From assembly GCA_945861535.1 (NCBI GenBank), contig CAMAUZ010000070.1:1-41151 (forward strand): a stretch of DNA of 41,151 nt, written 5' to 3'. Below the pieces are notes generated by a model. The model was given only the letters and a program-made list of their open reading frames with translations, did no database searches and was not told the DNA's origin. Origin of the DNA: Akkermansia muciniphila. GTDB lineage: Bacteria > Verrucomicrobiota > Verrucomicrobiia > Limisphaerales > BJHT01. How positions within the stretch are numbered: the stretch's first letter is position 1; the number at the start of each line of letters is the position of its first letter. Of this stretch, positions 1-6,305 are shown piece by piece. The position numbers and the translations under genes are program-made.

Positions 1-1247
1 TCGAGAACTTCCATCTTCAGCAACTGCCCGGCGCGGATGAGGTCACGGGTGACCTTGATGTCGGCTTCGGACGGTTGGGGTTCGCCGGAGGGGTGATTGT
101 GCAGGAGCAAGATCGCGCTCGCATTGGCGGCAATCGCAGTTCGGAAGACTTCGCGGGGATGCACGAGGATCGTGTCCAAGATACCCGTTGACACGAGGTG
201 ATGGCCACGGATGCGCCGACGGGTGTTGAGGTGCAGGGCGACAAGGCATTCGCACTCGGGGTTGAAATACGGGTGCGTGGTGATGTGCGCCCGCCAGTAG
301 TCCGCAGCCTGTTGCGGCGTCTCACAGAGCTGCATCTCGAAGGGAGTTGGGCATTCCCGCAGGGCAACGACCTTGAACTCCTTGGGTTGGCTGGGTGTTG
401 CACCCTCTTCCGTGTGTTGCACATCGAGGATGAAGTCACAGGCCTTTTGAGCTTGGGCGGCGGCTTGCACCACCAGCTTGCGGTCGTCCCGAAGGCGGTC
501 TAGCCACGTATGAATGTAGCTGGCCGATTGATCGAGGGTCGTGCGTTCGATGGCGCAGTGACCGCAGAGAAAGGCCGCACCCATTTCCGCCACCAGTTCC
601 TCGCGGCTGTAGGGGTCGCTGCCAAAGTGAATCGGGTCGGTGACTTCCTTGCGATTCAACCGTGATAGGTGCCCGGTCGCATGAACGAGCTCATGGTAGA
701 GCGTGCTGTAGTAGGCCTCGGGCGACTCAAACGTATTCGCCTCCGGCATGCTGACCGAATCCTCTCGTGGATAATAACAGGCACAACCGCTGCCAGGCAC
801 AATGGCCGGTCGTTTGGGCATCTTGGCGACAATCTCGTCGCACTTTACGATGGGTTGGAACGCCCCGTTGGTCGCGGGTGCCGTGGGGACGGTGATCCCC
901 TCGCATTGCGCGACGTTGAAGACGTTGTGATAGCGCAGGAACGGAACGCGTTTGGTTTCCCCGTTCTCCTCCTGCTCGAACATTTTCCAGAAGACGACGG
1001 GGAACGATTTCTCGCCCTTTTTGATCCGGCCATCCAGGGACTGGACCTGCCGGAACGTCAGCCAGAACGGGGAGGCAAAAGCCGCCGCGTTCAGGAGGAA
1101 CAGGTTGATGCCGCGATAGGCCTTCCCGCTCACAAAATTGCGGGGTGCCTGCTGGCCGCCCTTCCATGGCTTGCGCCAGGGAACGGTGCCGGATTCCAAC
1201 AGACCGATGATCCGGTCGGTGATGATTTGATAGACGTCACTTTTCAT
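1..1247 (-). CDS. ArdC antirestriction domain fused to RadC/JAB domain (3' end outside window)
   Basis: An open frame runs from ATG at 1247 off the left edge, about 415 codons. Residues 1 to about 275 match ArdC (DUF1738 plus zincin-like metallopeptidase): an N-terminal 'VPWRKPW' motif, then a zinc-protease HELVH at residues 185-189 inside YHELVHATGH, then the usual ArdC helical tail ending in 'AQKACDFIL'. The frame continues without a stop into a RadC-type JAB domain with 'HNHPSGEPQPSEADIKVTR', HNHPSG being residues 383-388. ArdC proteins protect incoming plasmid DNA from restriction and bind single-stranded DNA; RadC/JAB proteins are common on mobile elements with an unsettled role. The two are normally separate genes. 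The start has no clear Shine-Dalgarno site. A terminator at 1363-1397 separates it from the upstream operon, so it probably has its own promoter. Domain calls are firm; joint function is inference. Confidence 0.9.
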   Translation of the reverse strand, partial: MKSDVYQIITDRIIGLLESGTVPWRKPWKGGQQAPRNFVSGKAYRGINLFLLNAAAFASPFWLTFRQVQSLDGRIKKGEKSFPVVFWKMFEQEENGETKRVPFLRYHNVFNVAQCEGITVPTAPATNGAFQPIVKCDEIVAKMPKRPAIVPGSGCACYYPREDSVSMPEANTFESPEAYYSTLYHELVHATGHLSRLNRKEVTDPIHFGSDPYSREELVAEMGAAFLCGHCAIERTTLDQSASYIHTWLDRLRDDRKLVVQAAAQAQKACDFILDVQHTEEGATPSQPKEFKVVALRECPTPFEMQLCETPQQAADYWRAHITTHPYFNPECECLVALHLNTRRRIRGHHLVSTGILDTILVHPREVFRTAIAANASAILLLHNHPSGEPQPSEADIKVTRDLIRAGQLLKMEVL

Positions 1248-1362
1248 GGGACTCGCTTTGCTTGCCGTCCGCCCGCTGTGCGCGGGTTGCTGCTGGTTTT
1301 TGGGAATACTCAACTGGCAGCGCGGACGGCACTGCAGCGAGCAGTGCGGTCGGGGTGACCGG

Positions 1363-1397
1363 AAAAAAGGCAACCTCTCCCGGTCTGAGAGAGGTTG
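1363..1397 (-). terminator. Rho-independent terminator of the primase operon
   Basis: On the minus strand a perfect 9-bp stem (arms 1389-1397 and 1371-1379, 9-nt loop) is followed by six T (plus-strand A at 1363-1368). It begins five bases past the stop codon of the gene ending at 1403, so it should end the four-gene operon that starts at 3347. Confidence 0.8.
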
Positions 1398-1402
1398 TTG
1401 TG

Positions 1403-1675
1403 TCAGTAATCTTCGGGAAGTAACACCGTGGTGACCGAGCGGTCAGCCTCGGTGATGATGTAGAATGCGACCCCTTGGATCGAATGATAGACCGAGAAGA
1501 GGCGGAGATTGCGCGTGAGCGAAAACTCATTCTCCAGCCGGTCCTGTTCGTCGAGGTCGCCCCAGTCGCCGGTGACATGCCGCCGCAAGGCGACCAGGAT
1601 TTCCGGGGTGGGGATGCTCGTCAGGGCGTTTGGCGTGCCGTGCAACCGGCCCATCTGAAACTTCGCGGCGCTCAT
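1403..1675 (-). CDS. Small plasmid-type conserved hypothetical protein (90 aa)
   Basis: The protein resembles a small family that recurs on plasmids and conjugative elements, with the C-terminal signature 'ITEADRSVTTVLLPEDY' and a central 'GDWGDL' motif. I know of no established biochemical role; some relatives carry a doubtful restriction-endonuclease name. The ATG overlaps the stop of the upstream gene by four bases (ATGA at 1672-1675), indicating translational coupling. It is the last gene of the operon before the terminator at 1363-1397. No membrane segment or signal peptide is seen. Confidence 0.8.
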   Translation of the reverse strand: MSAAKFQMGRLHGTPNALTSIPTPEILVALRRHVTGDWGDLDEQDRLENEFSLTRNLRLFSVYHSIQGVAFYIITEADRSVTTVLLPEDY

Positions 1676-2001
1676 AAGCGGTAATCCTCGAAGGTGGCGG
1701 CGAGGCCGTCCTCGTCGTCGCCCAAGAGTTGTTCCAACGCGGCTTTGGTTTGCACGCGTTCAAGATTTGGTTTGGCGTCCTTGGGACAGCCCGGACAGCG
1801 GATGACGTTGATCACGCCCTGCCCGAACTCCCAGCCGGCGGCGCGGAATTCCTTCCGATACCGCTCGTTGAGTTTTACAGCGCGGGGCAGTGAGCGCCAC
1901 GCTTCGGCTTCCTCGTGGCTCAAGGCCGTTTCAAACACGGCGTCGTGCCAGAGGTGATAGACATCCCACGGCTCGCCGCAGGTGGAACAGTGAACGTCCA
2001 T
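1672..2001 (-). CDS. Small plasmid-type conserved hypothetical protein with cysteine pairs (109 aa)
   Basis: The N-terminus carries 'CSTCGEPWDVYH' (CxxC) and the middle 'IRCPGCP' (CxxC), which together could form a zinc site. The C-terminus has 'LLGDDEDGLAATFEDY', a signature I associate with small plasmid proteins found beside the 90-aa family encoded next. Function is unknown. A good Shine-Dalgarno site (AAAGGAG, plus positions 2009-2015) lies 7 bases before ATG 2001, inside the 3' end of the preceding gene. Its stop overlaps the next start (ATGA). Confidence 0.8.
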   Translation of the reverse strand: MDVHCSTCGEPWDVYHLWHDAVFETALSHEEAEAWRSLPRAVKLNERYRKEFRAAGWEFGQGVINVIRCPGCPKDAKPNLERVQTKAALEQLLGDDEDGLAATFEDYRL

Positions 2002-2301
2002 TTAGGTTCTCCTTTCTGGGGATTTGCGCTTGGGGCGCGGGTTACGATTGAGGACTTCGGTTTCCGCATGGGTTGAGATGCGGAACGTGGTGGCGGAGGG
2101 CCGGAAGTGGACGTGCTTGTCGAAGCGCGTCGTGAACTCGCGGGCCGGGCGGTGCATGAGCACCACGGCGGCACAGTCATTGACGCGGATCACCCGGCCG
2201 AGCCGGCCGTCGATGCGGATCACGTCGTTGACGTGCAACCGCAGGGGATCGGGTTCTTTCCAGCAAAGGGCGAACAACTCGCCTTGGGCGGGCAAGTTCA
2301 T
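2002..2301 (-). CDS. Small plasmid-type conserved hypothetical protein (99 aa)
   Basis: The frame starts at ATG 2301, which overlaps the primase stop by four bases (2298-2301). A longer reading of the same frame, up to 3225, only shadows the primase and is not supported. The protein has 'DPLRLHVNDVIRIDGRLGRVIRV' character and 'RPAREFTTRFDKHVHFRP', typical of a plasmid-borne family of unknown function; the N-terminal half looks like a small beta barrel. The C-terminus is basic. Coupling to the primase suggests a DNA-replication or transfer role, which is inference. Confidence 0.78.
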   Translation of the reverse strand: MNLPAQGELFALCWKEPDPLRLHVNDVIRIDGRLGRVIRVNDCAAVVLMHRPAREFTTRFDKHVHFRPSATTFRISTHAETEVLNRNPRPKRKSPERRT

Positions 2302-3347
2302 GGGACACCTCCCCGCAGATCGAGCACCTCGGCGGCGCTCAGATGGTCCGGTTGCATCCCTTCCTTGCCGAACACATGAACCTTCACGAACGCGAAGGGG
2401 GACAAACGCACCGCGATGTCTTCGCGTCCGGCCCGGCCCGCATCGTCTTCGTCCAGCATGACGATGACCTGGCTGCGCGAGTCCGTGTGTTTGCGGATCA
2501 ACTCGGCTTGCGCGACAGAAAGCGTGCTGCCCATGAGGGCGACGACGCGCTTCACGCCGAGCTGCCAGAGTTTGATGCAGTCGAAGAAGCCTTCGACGAT
2601 GATGAGCGGCTTGTCGGAATGCTCCTTGCAAGCGCGGTCGAGGTTGAACAGCTCCAGCGATTTTCTGAATCCGGGCGGGAGCTTGTATTTGGGAGTGTTG
2701 GCGTCGGGCGGTTCGCCCGGCCAGCGTCCGGCGTAGGCCACGATCTGGCCCGCGACGTTGTGAATCGGGATGGCAATGCGCCCGGCCATCATGCCTTTGG
2801 CACAATGACCGAGTCCGAAGTCCACGATGGTCTCCGGCGTGAGGCCGCGCTCGGTGAGGTAGGAATGTTTTCCGTCGAGATGTTCCAAGCGGAACTTCAA
2901 CGGCGGATTCGGCGTGGTGTCCTCCGGTTTCGACTTTTCTTTTGAAACCGTGGGCGGCGGTGTCGGTGTCTGCCGTGTTGGTGATACTGCGCGCGGGGTT
3001 TCCTTGCGCTGTGGTTCGTCCTCTTCCTCCGGCGGTTTGTCCGTCGTCGGCAGGTTGAACCACTCGATCAATTTCAACGCGGCGGCGTGAACGCTGACGT
3101 TCTCTTTCTTCGCAATGAAGTCGAGGACGTTGCCGCCATGTTTGCACTCGCTGAAGCAGTTCCAGCAATTCTTGGAAATGCTGACGCGGAACTGCGTCGG
3201 ATTGCTGCCTCCGTGAATTGGGCAACAGCCGCTGAGGCTGTCGCCGCTGCGCTTCATCTGGTCGAGCAGGCCATAGTGCTCCAGCACCTGCTCCATCGAG
3301 ACGGCCGTTTTGACCGCCTTGAAGTCAACATAGTTGCCTTTGGGCAT
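2298..3347 (-). CDS. DnaG-type primase, plasmid form (CHC2 zinc finger plus TOPRIM)
   Basis: The 349-residue protein starts with a CHC2-type zinc finger (C42-P-I-H45 and C61-W-N-C64), followed by a proline-rich linker (about 105-145) with many T, P and E residues. A DnaG catalytic core follows, 'LTERGLTPETIVDFGLG', then a TOPRIM domain (about 245-310) with EGFFD and DEDDAGR, the acidic metal-binding motifs. It would make RNA primers on single-stranded DNA for replication or conjugal transfer. It is shorter than chromosomal DnaG and lacks the C-terminal helicase-binding domain, as usual for plasmid and phage primases. The start is well set by AAGGAG (plus 3355-3360), 7 bases upstream. It leads a coupled operon ending at 1403. 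Confidence 0.92.
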   Translation of the reverse strand: MPKGNYVDFKAVKTAVSMEQVLEHYGLLDQMKRSGDSLSGCCPIHGGSNPTQFRVSISKNCWNCFSECKHGGNVLDFIAKKENVSVHAAALKLIEWFNLPTTDKPPEEEDEPQRKETPRAVSPTRQTPTPPPTVSKEKSKPEDTTPNPPLKFRLEHLDGKHSYLTERGLTPETIVDFGLGHCAKGMMAGRIAIPIHNVAGQIVAYAGRWPGEPPDANTPKYKLPPGFRKSLELFNLDRACKEHSDKPLIIVEGFFDCIKLWQLGVKRVVALMGSTLSVAQAELIRKHTDSRSQVIVMLDEDDAGRAGREDIAVRLSPFAFVKVHVFGKEGMQPDHLSAAEVLDLRGGVP

Positions 3348-3388
3348 GGGAATTCTCCTTTCAAGGATCGGGGGGGGTGAACTAAGCC

Positions 3389-3444
3389 CGGCTCGGAATG
3401 AGCCGTCTTTCCAAGGAGAATGCTAACACGCGAAAGTACTCGCG
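3389..3444. promoter_or_regulatory. Inverted repeats in the leader/promoter region of the primase operon
   Basis: The gene-free stretch between the primase start (3347) and the PIN terminator (3518) contains two perfect small palindromes: CGGCTC/GAGCCG at 3389-3394 and 3400-3405, and CGCGA/TCGCG at 3429-3433 and 3440-3444. They may be operators or a leader hairpin. No convincing -35/-10 pair was found. Confidence 0.3.
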
Positions 3445-3517
3445 TACCAGTGGGGGAGACTACTGCGCCACGAAACTCGCGGTCTGTCCAATCCGGGCGG
3501 TTCGCGAAGTGGAAACG

Positions 3518-3550
3518 AAAAAAGCCCCGCCAGCATTCCGCCGACGAGGC
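3518..3550 (-). terminator. Rho-independent terminator of the AbrB/PIN operon
   Basis: Reading the minus strand, an 8-bp stem (3550-3543 with 3531-3524, including G-T pairs) is followed by six T (plus-strand A at 3518-3523). It sits 21 bases past the stop of the PIN gene. Confidence 0.75.
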
Positions 3551-3570
3551 CTCACAAACCGCGAACGAAG

Positions 3571-3978
3571 CTACAACCAGCCGAGTTTGACCAGTTCGTC
3601 GGCGAGCATCCGGGGCGACACGACTTTCACCCCTTGCACCGTCTTGCCGAATAACGCGCCGAAATCGCGTTCATCCCCGGTCAGCAGATGGGTGGCGTGA
3701 CCGGCCATCGCACCGCTCAAAATCGGCACGTCCTTCTGCGGCAACGCGACGGTCAAGTCCAGGACCGCCACGGGCACGAGTTCGCATTTGCGCACCAGCG
3801 CATCGAGATGCGGCAGCGTCGCGGGAAACTTCATGGCGAGGTTCCGCCGGGCTTCCTCCACCGCGTAGGCGTTGGTGACGCACGCGGCGTGACGAAACAA
3901 CTGCAACAAAAAGGCGCGCATTCGTGACTGCGGCTGCGCGCCGGAGAAGAGGATGTTGGCGTCGAGAAAGATCCTCAT
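3571..3978 (-). CDS. PIN-domain ribonuclease toxin (VapC-like)
   Basis: The 135-aa protein starts 'MRIFLDANILFSG' and keeps the acidic PIN residues: D6, E41 or E42, D83, and D102/D105 in 'TGDERDF'. PIN toxins cleave RNA and are held inactive by a DNA-binding antitoxin. The ATG at 3978 overlaps the stop of the AbrB-type antitoxin gene by four bases, the standard coupled antitoxin-toxin arrangement. The sequence is closer to the 'predicted PIN, DUF' subfamily with D-x-P-I-L than to classical VapC, so the cellular target is unknown. The operon ends at the terminator 3518-3550. Confidence 0.87.
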   Translation of the reverse strand: MRIFLDANILFSGAQPQSRMRAFLLQLFRHAACVTNAYAVEEARRNLAMKFPATLPHLDALVRKCELVPVAVLDLTVALPQKDVPILSGAMAGHATHLLTGDERDFGALFGKTVQGVKVVSPRMLADELVKLGWL

Positions 3979-4205
3979 TTTTTGAGTGCATAGCCCGCCA
4001 GCGCCGCTTCGTTGTTCCGGGCGAACTCGGCGAGTCGCTCGGGGGAGTACATTTCGACCGGGAACGTGACGCCGGCCCGCAGCAGGATGCCGTCGGCCGT
4101 TTCCTCCACGACCACCTGGCCGCCGGTCTGGATGCCGAACCGCTGCCGGAATTCCTTGGGCAAGGTCAGGGTGCCGCGTTCATTGATGCTGATTACCTTT
4201 GTCAT
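3975..4205 (-). CDS. AbrB/MazE-family antitoxin (VapB-like)
   Basis: The 76-aa protein has the swapped-hairpin AbrB fold signature at its N-terminus: 'INERGTLTLPKEFRQRFGI' followed by 'GGQVVVEETADGILLR'. Such proteins bind their own promoter and neutralise the partner toxin through the C-terminal tail. Here the tail is the helical 'SPERLAEFARNNEAALAGYALKK'. An AAAGGA site lies 8 bases before ATG 4205. It comes first in the pair, immediately upstream of the PIN gene. Confidence 0.87.
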   Translation of the reverse strand: MTKVISINERGTLTLPKEFRQRFGIQTGGQVVVEETADGILLRAGVTFPVEMYSPERLAEFARNNEAALAGYALKK

Positions 4206-4225
4206 GGATTCATCCTTTCATACTT

Positions 4226-5185
4226 TCAGCCGAAGGGCAAGCGGCGGGCTGGGGATAACCCGTCGGTGAGCGATTCGCGCTGCTGACCGCCCGCCGTGTC
4301 CCACGGGAGACGCAACACGTCGGGGTGGGCACGAATGGCTTCGGCATCAGTGAACAGGAAAAGTCCATGACCCCGCTCCAGTCGCGAAGCGGCAGCAGCG
4401 AGATTCTTCGCGCGCTCGGCACTGGTCGTCACGGTGAGAACCCGGAAGCGATGAAAGCCGAACCGGTTTCGGTGGACGTTCTGCTGCCACGTCGCCTCGT
4501 AGGCGAGGAGCTTTCTCGCGAAGGAACTCTTGGCGAGTGTCTGCCGCGACACGGGCATCGTGCCCCGGTCGGCTTCCAAAAAGTAGAACGCGCGATTGCG
4601 ACCGGCGGGTTGATCGAGATACTCCAAACCAAATACGCGGTCGGGGATGAGGCCGACTTTGGCGCGATTGCCGAGGGTCAAGCTCCAGTGGAAAGGCTCG
4701 TGTTGTCGGCGCGTCGATTCCGGCAGGGGAATTTCCTCGGAGTACAGCAGGCGGACGCGCCCATTCCGACGACAGGCAAGCTCCAGCGCCACCATCACGT
4801 CGGACGTGAGAAGGGCGTGCTCCAGAAACAGCCGGCCAATCGTCCGATTGTCCGCACTCCCAGCGTCACGACGACCGGAAAGGTTCTCCTCCTGTTGCAA
4901 CAGCCGGGTGCCGTGGACGCCTACGCCATAGACCATTCGCTGCGACCCACCCCGGTGGAAGTAGTCGATCTGCGAACGCGGACGCTCCAAATAGCCATGA
5001 TGAAACAGCCGTTGCAGCCGCCGCAAAACCTGCTGCGAGCTGCCGCCGATGAGCGCAACGATATGCGAGGAACGAAGAAACCGATGCCGGTGAACCTGGC
5101 GGATGATCTCGCGGTCACGCCCGGTCAACTGGATGGGCGCGATCTCGGCGACACGTTTGAAGCGGGGAAGGCGAGCGGACACCAT
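4226..5185 (-). CDS. Replication-relaxation family protein (MOBC-like relaxase candidate)
   Basis: The 319-aa protein has an N-terminal winged helix ('LTGRDREIIRQVHRHRFLRS', residues 20-39, then 'QQVLRRLQRLFHHGYLER'). A core follows with P181-D182, then 'FLEADRGT' (E204, D206, R207, G208, T209) and a downstream 'FARKLLAYE' (K225, Y229). This D...E-x-D-R-G-T...K pattern is that of the Replic_Relax family, which includes MOBC relaxases that process plasmid DNA for mobilisation. No HUH tyrosine motif is present, as expected for MOBC. ATG 5185 lies only 6 bases past a TACAAT box, so the mRNA may be leaderless. The last 20 residues are less conserved. Confidence 0.75.
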   Translation of the reverse strand: MVSARLPRFKRVAEIAPIQLTGRDREIIRQVHRHRFLRSSHIVALIGGSSQQVLRRLQRLFHHGYLERPRSQIDYFHRGGSQRMVYGVGVHGTRLLQQEENLSGRRDAGSADNRTIGRLFLEHALLTSDVMVALELACRRNGRVRLLYSEEIPLPESTRRQHEPFHWSLTLGNRAKVGLIPDRVFGLEYLDQPAGRNRAFYFLEADRGTMPVSRQTLAKSSFARKLLAYEATWQQNVHRNRFGFHRFRVLTVTTSAERAKNLAAAASRLERGHGLFLFTDAEAIRAHPDVLRLPWDTAGGQQRESLTDGLSPARRLPFG

Positions 5186-5189
5186 CCTT

Positions 5190-5200
5190 CCATTGTACCA
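5190..5200 (-). promoter_or_regulatory. Extended -10 promoter of the relaxase-like gene
   Basis: The minus strand reads TGGTACAATGG, an extended -10 box (TG-n-TACAAT; the hexamer is plus 5192-5197). Only 6 bases separate it from the ATG at 5185, which predicts a start of transcription at or next to the start codon. The same 11-mer occurs at 5787-5797 on the plus strand. Confidence 0.5.
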
Positions 5201-5218
5201 TGCGGCTAATAAGCGACG

Positions 5219-5476
5219 TCACTTCGATCGCTTGTTTGAAGCGGAGGCCTGCGCGCGTTGGACAAGTTCCGCGAAGTCCATGTCTAACGCATCCGCCATC
5301 CGTAGAACAGTTTCCAAAGTGGGATTTCTCAAACCACGCTCCACGTAACCAATCATCGGTTGCGACAAGCCCGACCGTTTTGCGATGGCATACTTGGAAA
5401 GTTTGCGTCGCTCGCGTTCTTCGCAGAGTAAACGGATGATCTGAACACAAACGGCATGGCGTAGCTCAACGGACAC
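5219..5476 (-). CDS. XRE-family helix-turn-helix regulator
   Basis: The 85-aa protein is a bare Cro/C1-type DNA-binding domain: 'YAIAKRSGLSQPMIGYVERG' is the helix-turn-helix, followed by 'NPTLETVLRMADALDMDFAEL'. There is no ligand or toxin domain. The likely start is GTG 5476; a TAGAAT box at plus 5494-5499 could serve it. It is divergent from the 74-aa gene at 5537, and a TAACTA...TAGTTA palindrome (5515-5530) between them is the obvious candidate operator for autoregulation. Confidence 0.88.
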   Translation of the reverse strand: MSVELRHAVCVQIIRLLCEERERRKLSKYAIAKRSGLSQPMIGYVERGLRNPTLETVLRMADALDMDFAELVQRAQASASNKRSK

Positions 5477-5501
5477 GGGCGATCATTAACGCAATTCTAG
5501 G

Positions 5502-5530
5502 TTGACGGGTTACTTAACTATGGTTAGTTA
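5502..5530 (+). promoter_or_regulatory. Promoter of the 74-aa gene with palindromic operator
   Basis: TTGACG (5502-5507) is followed after 17 bases by TAGTTA (5525-5530), which places the start of transcription at about 5537, the A of the ATG. The perfect inverted repeat TAACTA-tggt-TAGTTA (5515-5530) overlaps the -10 region, as expected for a repressor site of the adjacent XRE protein. Confidence 0.5.
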
Positions 5531-5536
5531 GTATTC

Positions 5537-5761
5537 ATGTTCACAAAACGACTCGGCCCCGTCCCACGCTGCTACGGCACTGCTGGCTGCCCGGACATCT
5601 TTGAACTCGAAAACGGCGACTTCGCCATCATCGGCGCGGACATCACCGCCGCCGCTGACCTGCTGCCACCGTCCGCTGGCTGCGGACCCGGTGAGCGCAT
5701 TGTGCGGATTCCGCGTAAAACGCTGGTGCTCGCCAAACGGGACATTCCCGACCGACTGTAG
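5537..5761 (+). CDS. Conserved hypothetical protein (74 aa)
   Basis: The protein reads 'CPDIFELENGDFAIIGADIT' near its N-terminus, followed by an acidic and hydrophobic middle and a C-terminal 'IVRIPRKTLVLAKRDIP'. I recognise the pattern as a small family often found beside XRE regulators on mobile elements, but no function is established. Position opposite the XRE gene with a shared palindromic operator suggests joint control, as for a regulator with its partner. ATG is at or near the predicted transcription start, so translation may be leaderless. Confidence 0.65.
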   Translation: MFTKRLGPVPRCYGTAGCPDIFELENGDFAIIGADITAAADLLPPSAGCGPGERIVRIPRKTLVLAKRDIPDRL

Positions 5762-5786
5762 CCCCTTCCTTGGCCGCCCGCGCCCG

Positions 5787-5797
5787 TGGTACAATGG
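5787..5797 (+). promoter_or_regulatory. Extended -10 promoter of the membrane-protein gene
   Basis: TGGTACAATGG is repeated here with the TACAAT box at 5790-5795, 8 bases before ATG 5804. It is identical in 11 bases to the box before the relaxase-like gene at 5185. No good -35 is seen, consistent with an extended -10 type promoter. Confidence 0.5.
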
Positions 5798-5803
5798 CGG
5801 CTA

Positions 5804-6256
5804 ATGGAAGGGCTTCATTGGATCGCGGCAAATTGGGTGACAGCGTTGAACGCCGTCGGCGTGATCGGCGGACTGTTTTTCACTGCGTCCTCTTTTCGCT
5901 CGGACGCCAAGACTCGCCGGGTCGCCAATCTGCTGACCATCACCCGGAATCACCGGGACATTTGGGCGGACTTCTATCGCAGACCGGAACTGGCGCGCGT
6001 CCTCGACTCCGCGGCAGACGTGGGGAAACGCCCCGTCGCTCGCGAAGAGGAAATCTTCGTCAACCTGGTCATTCTCCACCTGAGCAGCGTCTTCCACGCG
6101 CTCAAGGATGAACTCGTCATCAATCAGGAAGGACTGCGACGCGATGTCTGGTGGTTCTTCTCGCTGCCAATTCCGCAGTCGGTCTGGGAGCGCGCAAAGG
6201 TTCTCCAAAACGACGCCTTCGTGGCGTTCGTGGAAAAGTGCAGGAATTGGAAATAA
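5804..6256 (+). CDS. Hypothetical protein with one N-terminal membrane segment (150 aa)
   Basis: Starting at ATG 5804, the protein has one hydrophobic segment at about residues 10-30 ('WVTALNAVGVIGGLFFTAS') followed by a cytoplasmic helical domain rich in charged and aromatic residues ('ITRNHRDIWADFYRRPELARVLD', 'RRDVWWFFSLPIPQSVWER'). The fold resembles single-pass membrane proteins of unknown function often seen on accessory elements. A frame extension to 5786 would run through the promoter box, so I prefer 5804. It converges with the ATPase gene. Function unknown. Confidence 0.65.
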   Translation: MEGLHWIAANWVTALNAVGVIGGLFFTASSFRSDAKTRRVANLLTITRNHRDIWADFYRRPELARVLDSAADVGKRPVAREEEIFVNLVILHLSSVFHALKDELVINQEGLRRDVWWFFSLPIPQSVWERAKVLQNDAFVAFVEKCRNWK

Positions 6257-6279
6257 ATCCTCGAACTGCGGTGTGCATT

Positions 6280-6305
6280 GCAGCGCCTATGGGCTGCTTT
6301 TGTTT
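6280..6305 (+). terminator. Probable weak terminator after the membrane-protein gene
   Basis: A GCAGC/GCTGC stem (6280-6284 and 6293-6297) is followed by TTTTGTTT. It lies 24 bases after the stop at 6256 and overlaps the 3' end of the convergent ATPase gene. Confidence 0.45.

Noticed and set aside
2002-3225. A single 407-codon minus-strand gene
   Set aside because: Only its last 99 codons look like protein; the first three quarters read the primase in a wrong frame. The overlapping ATG at 2301 is the real start.
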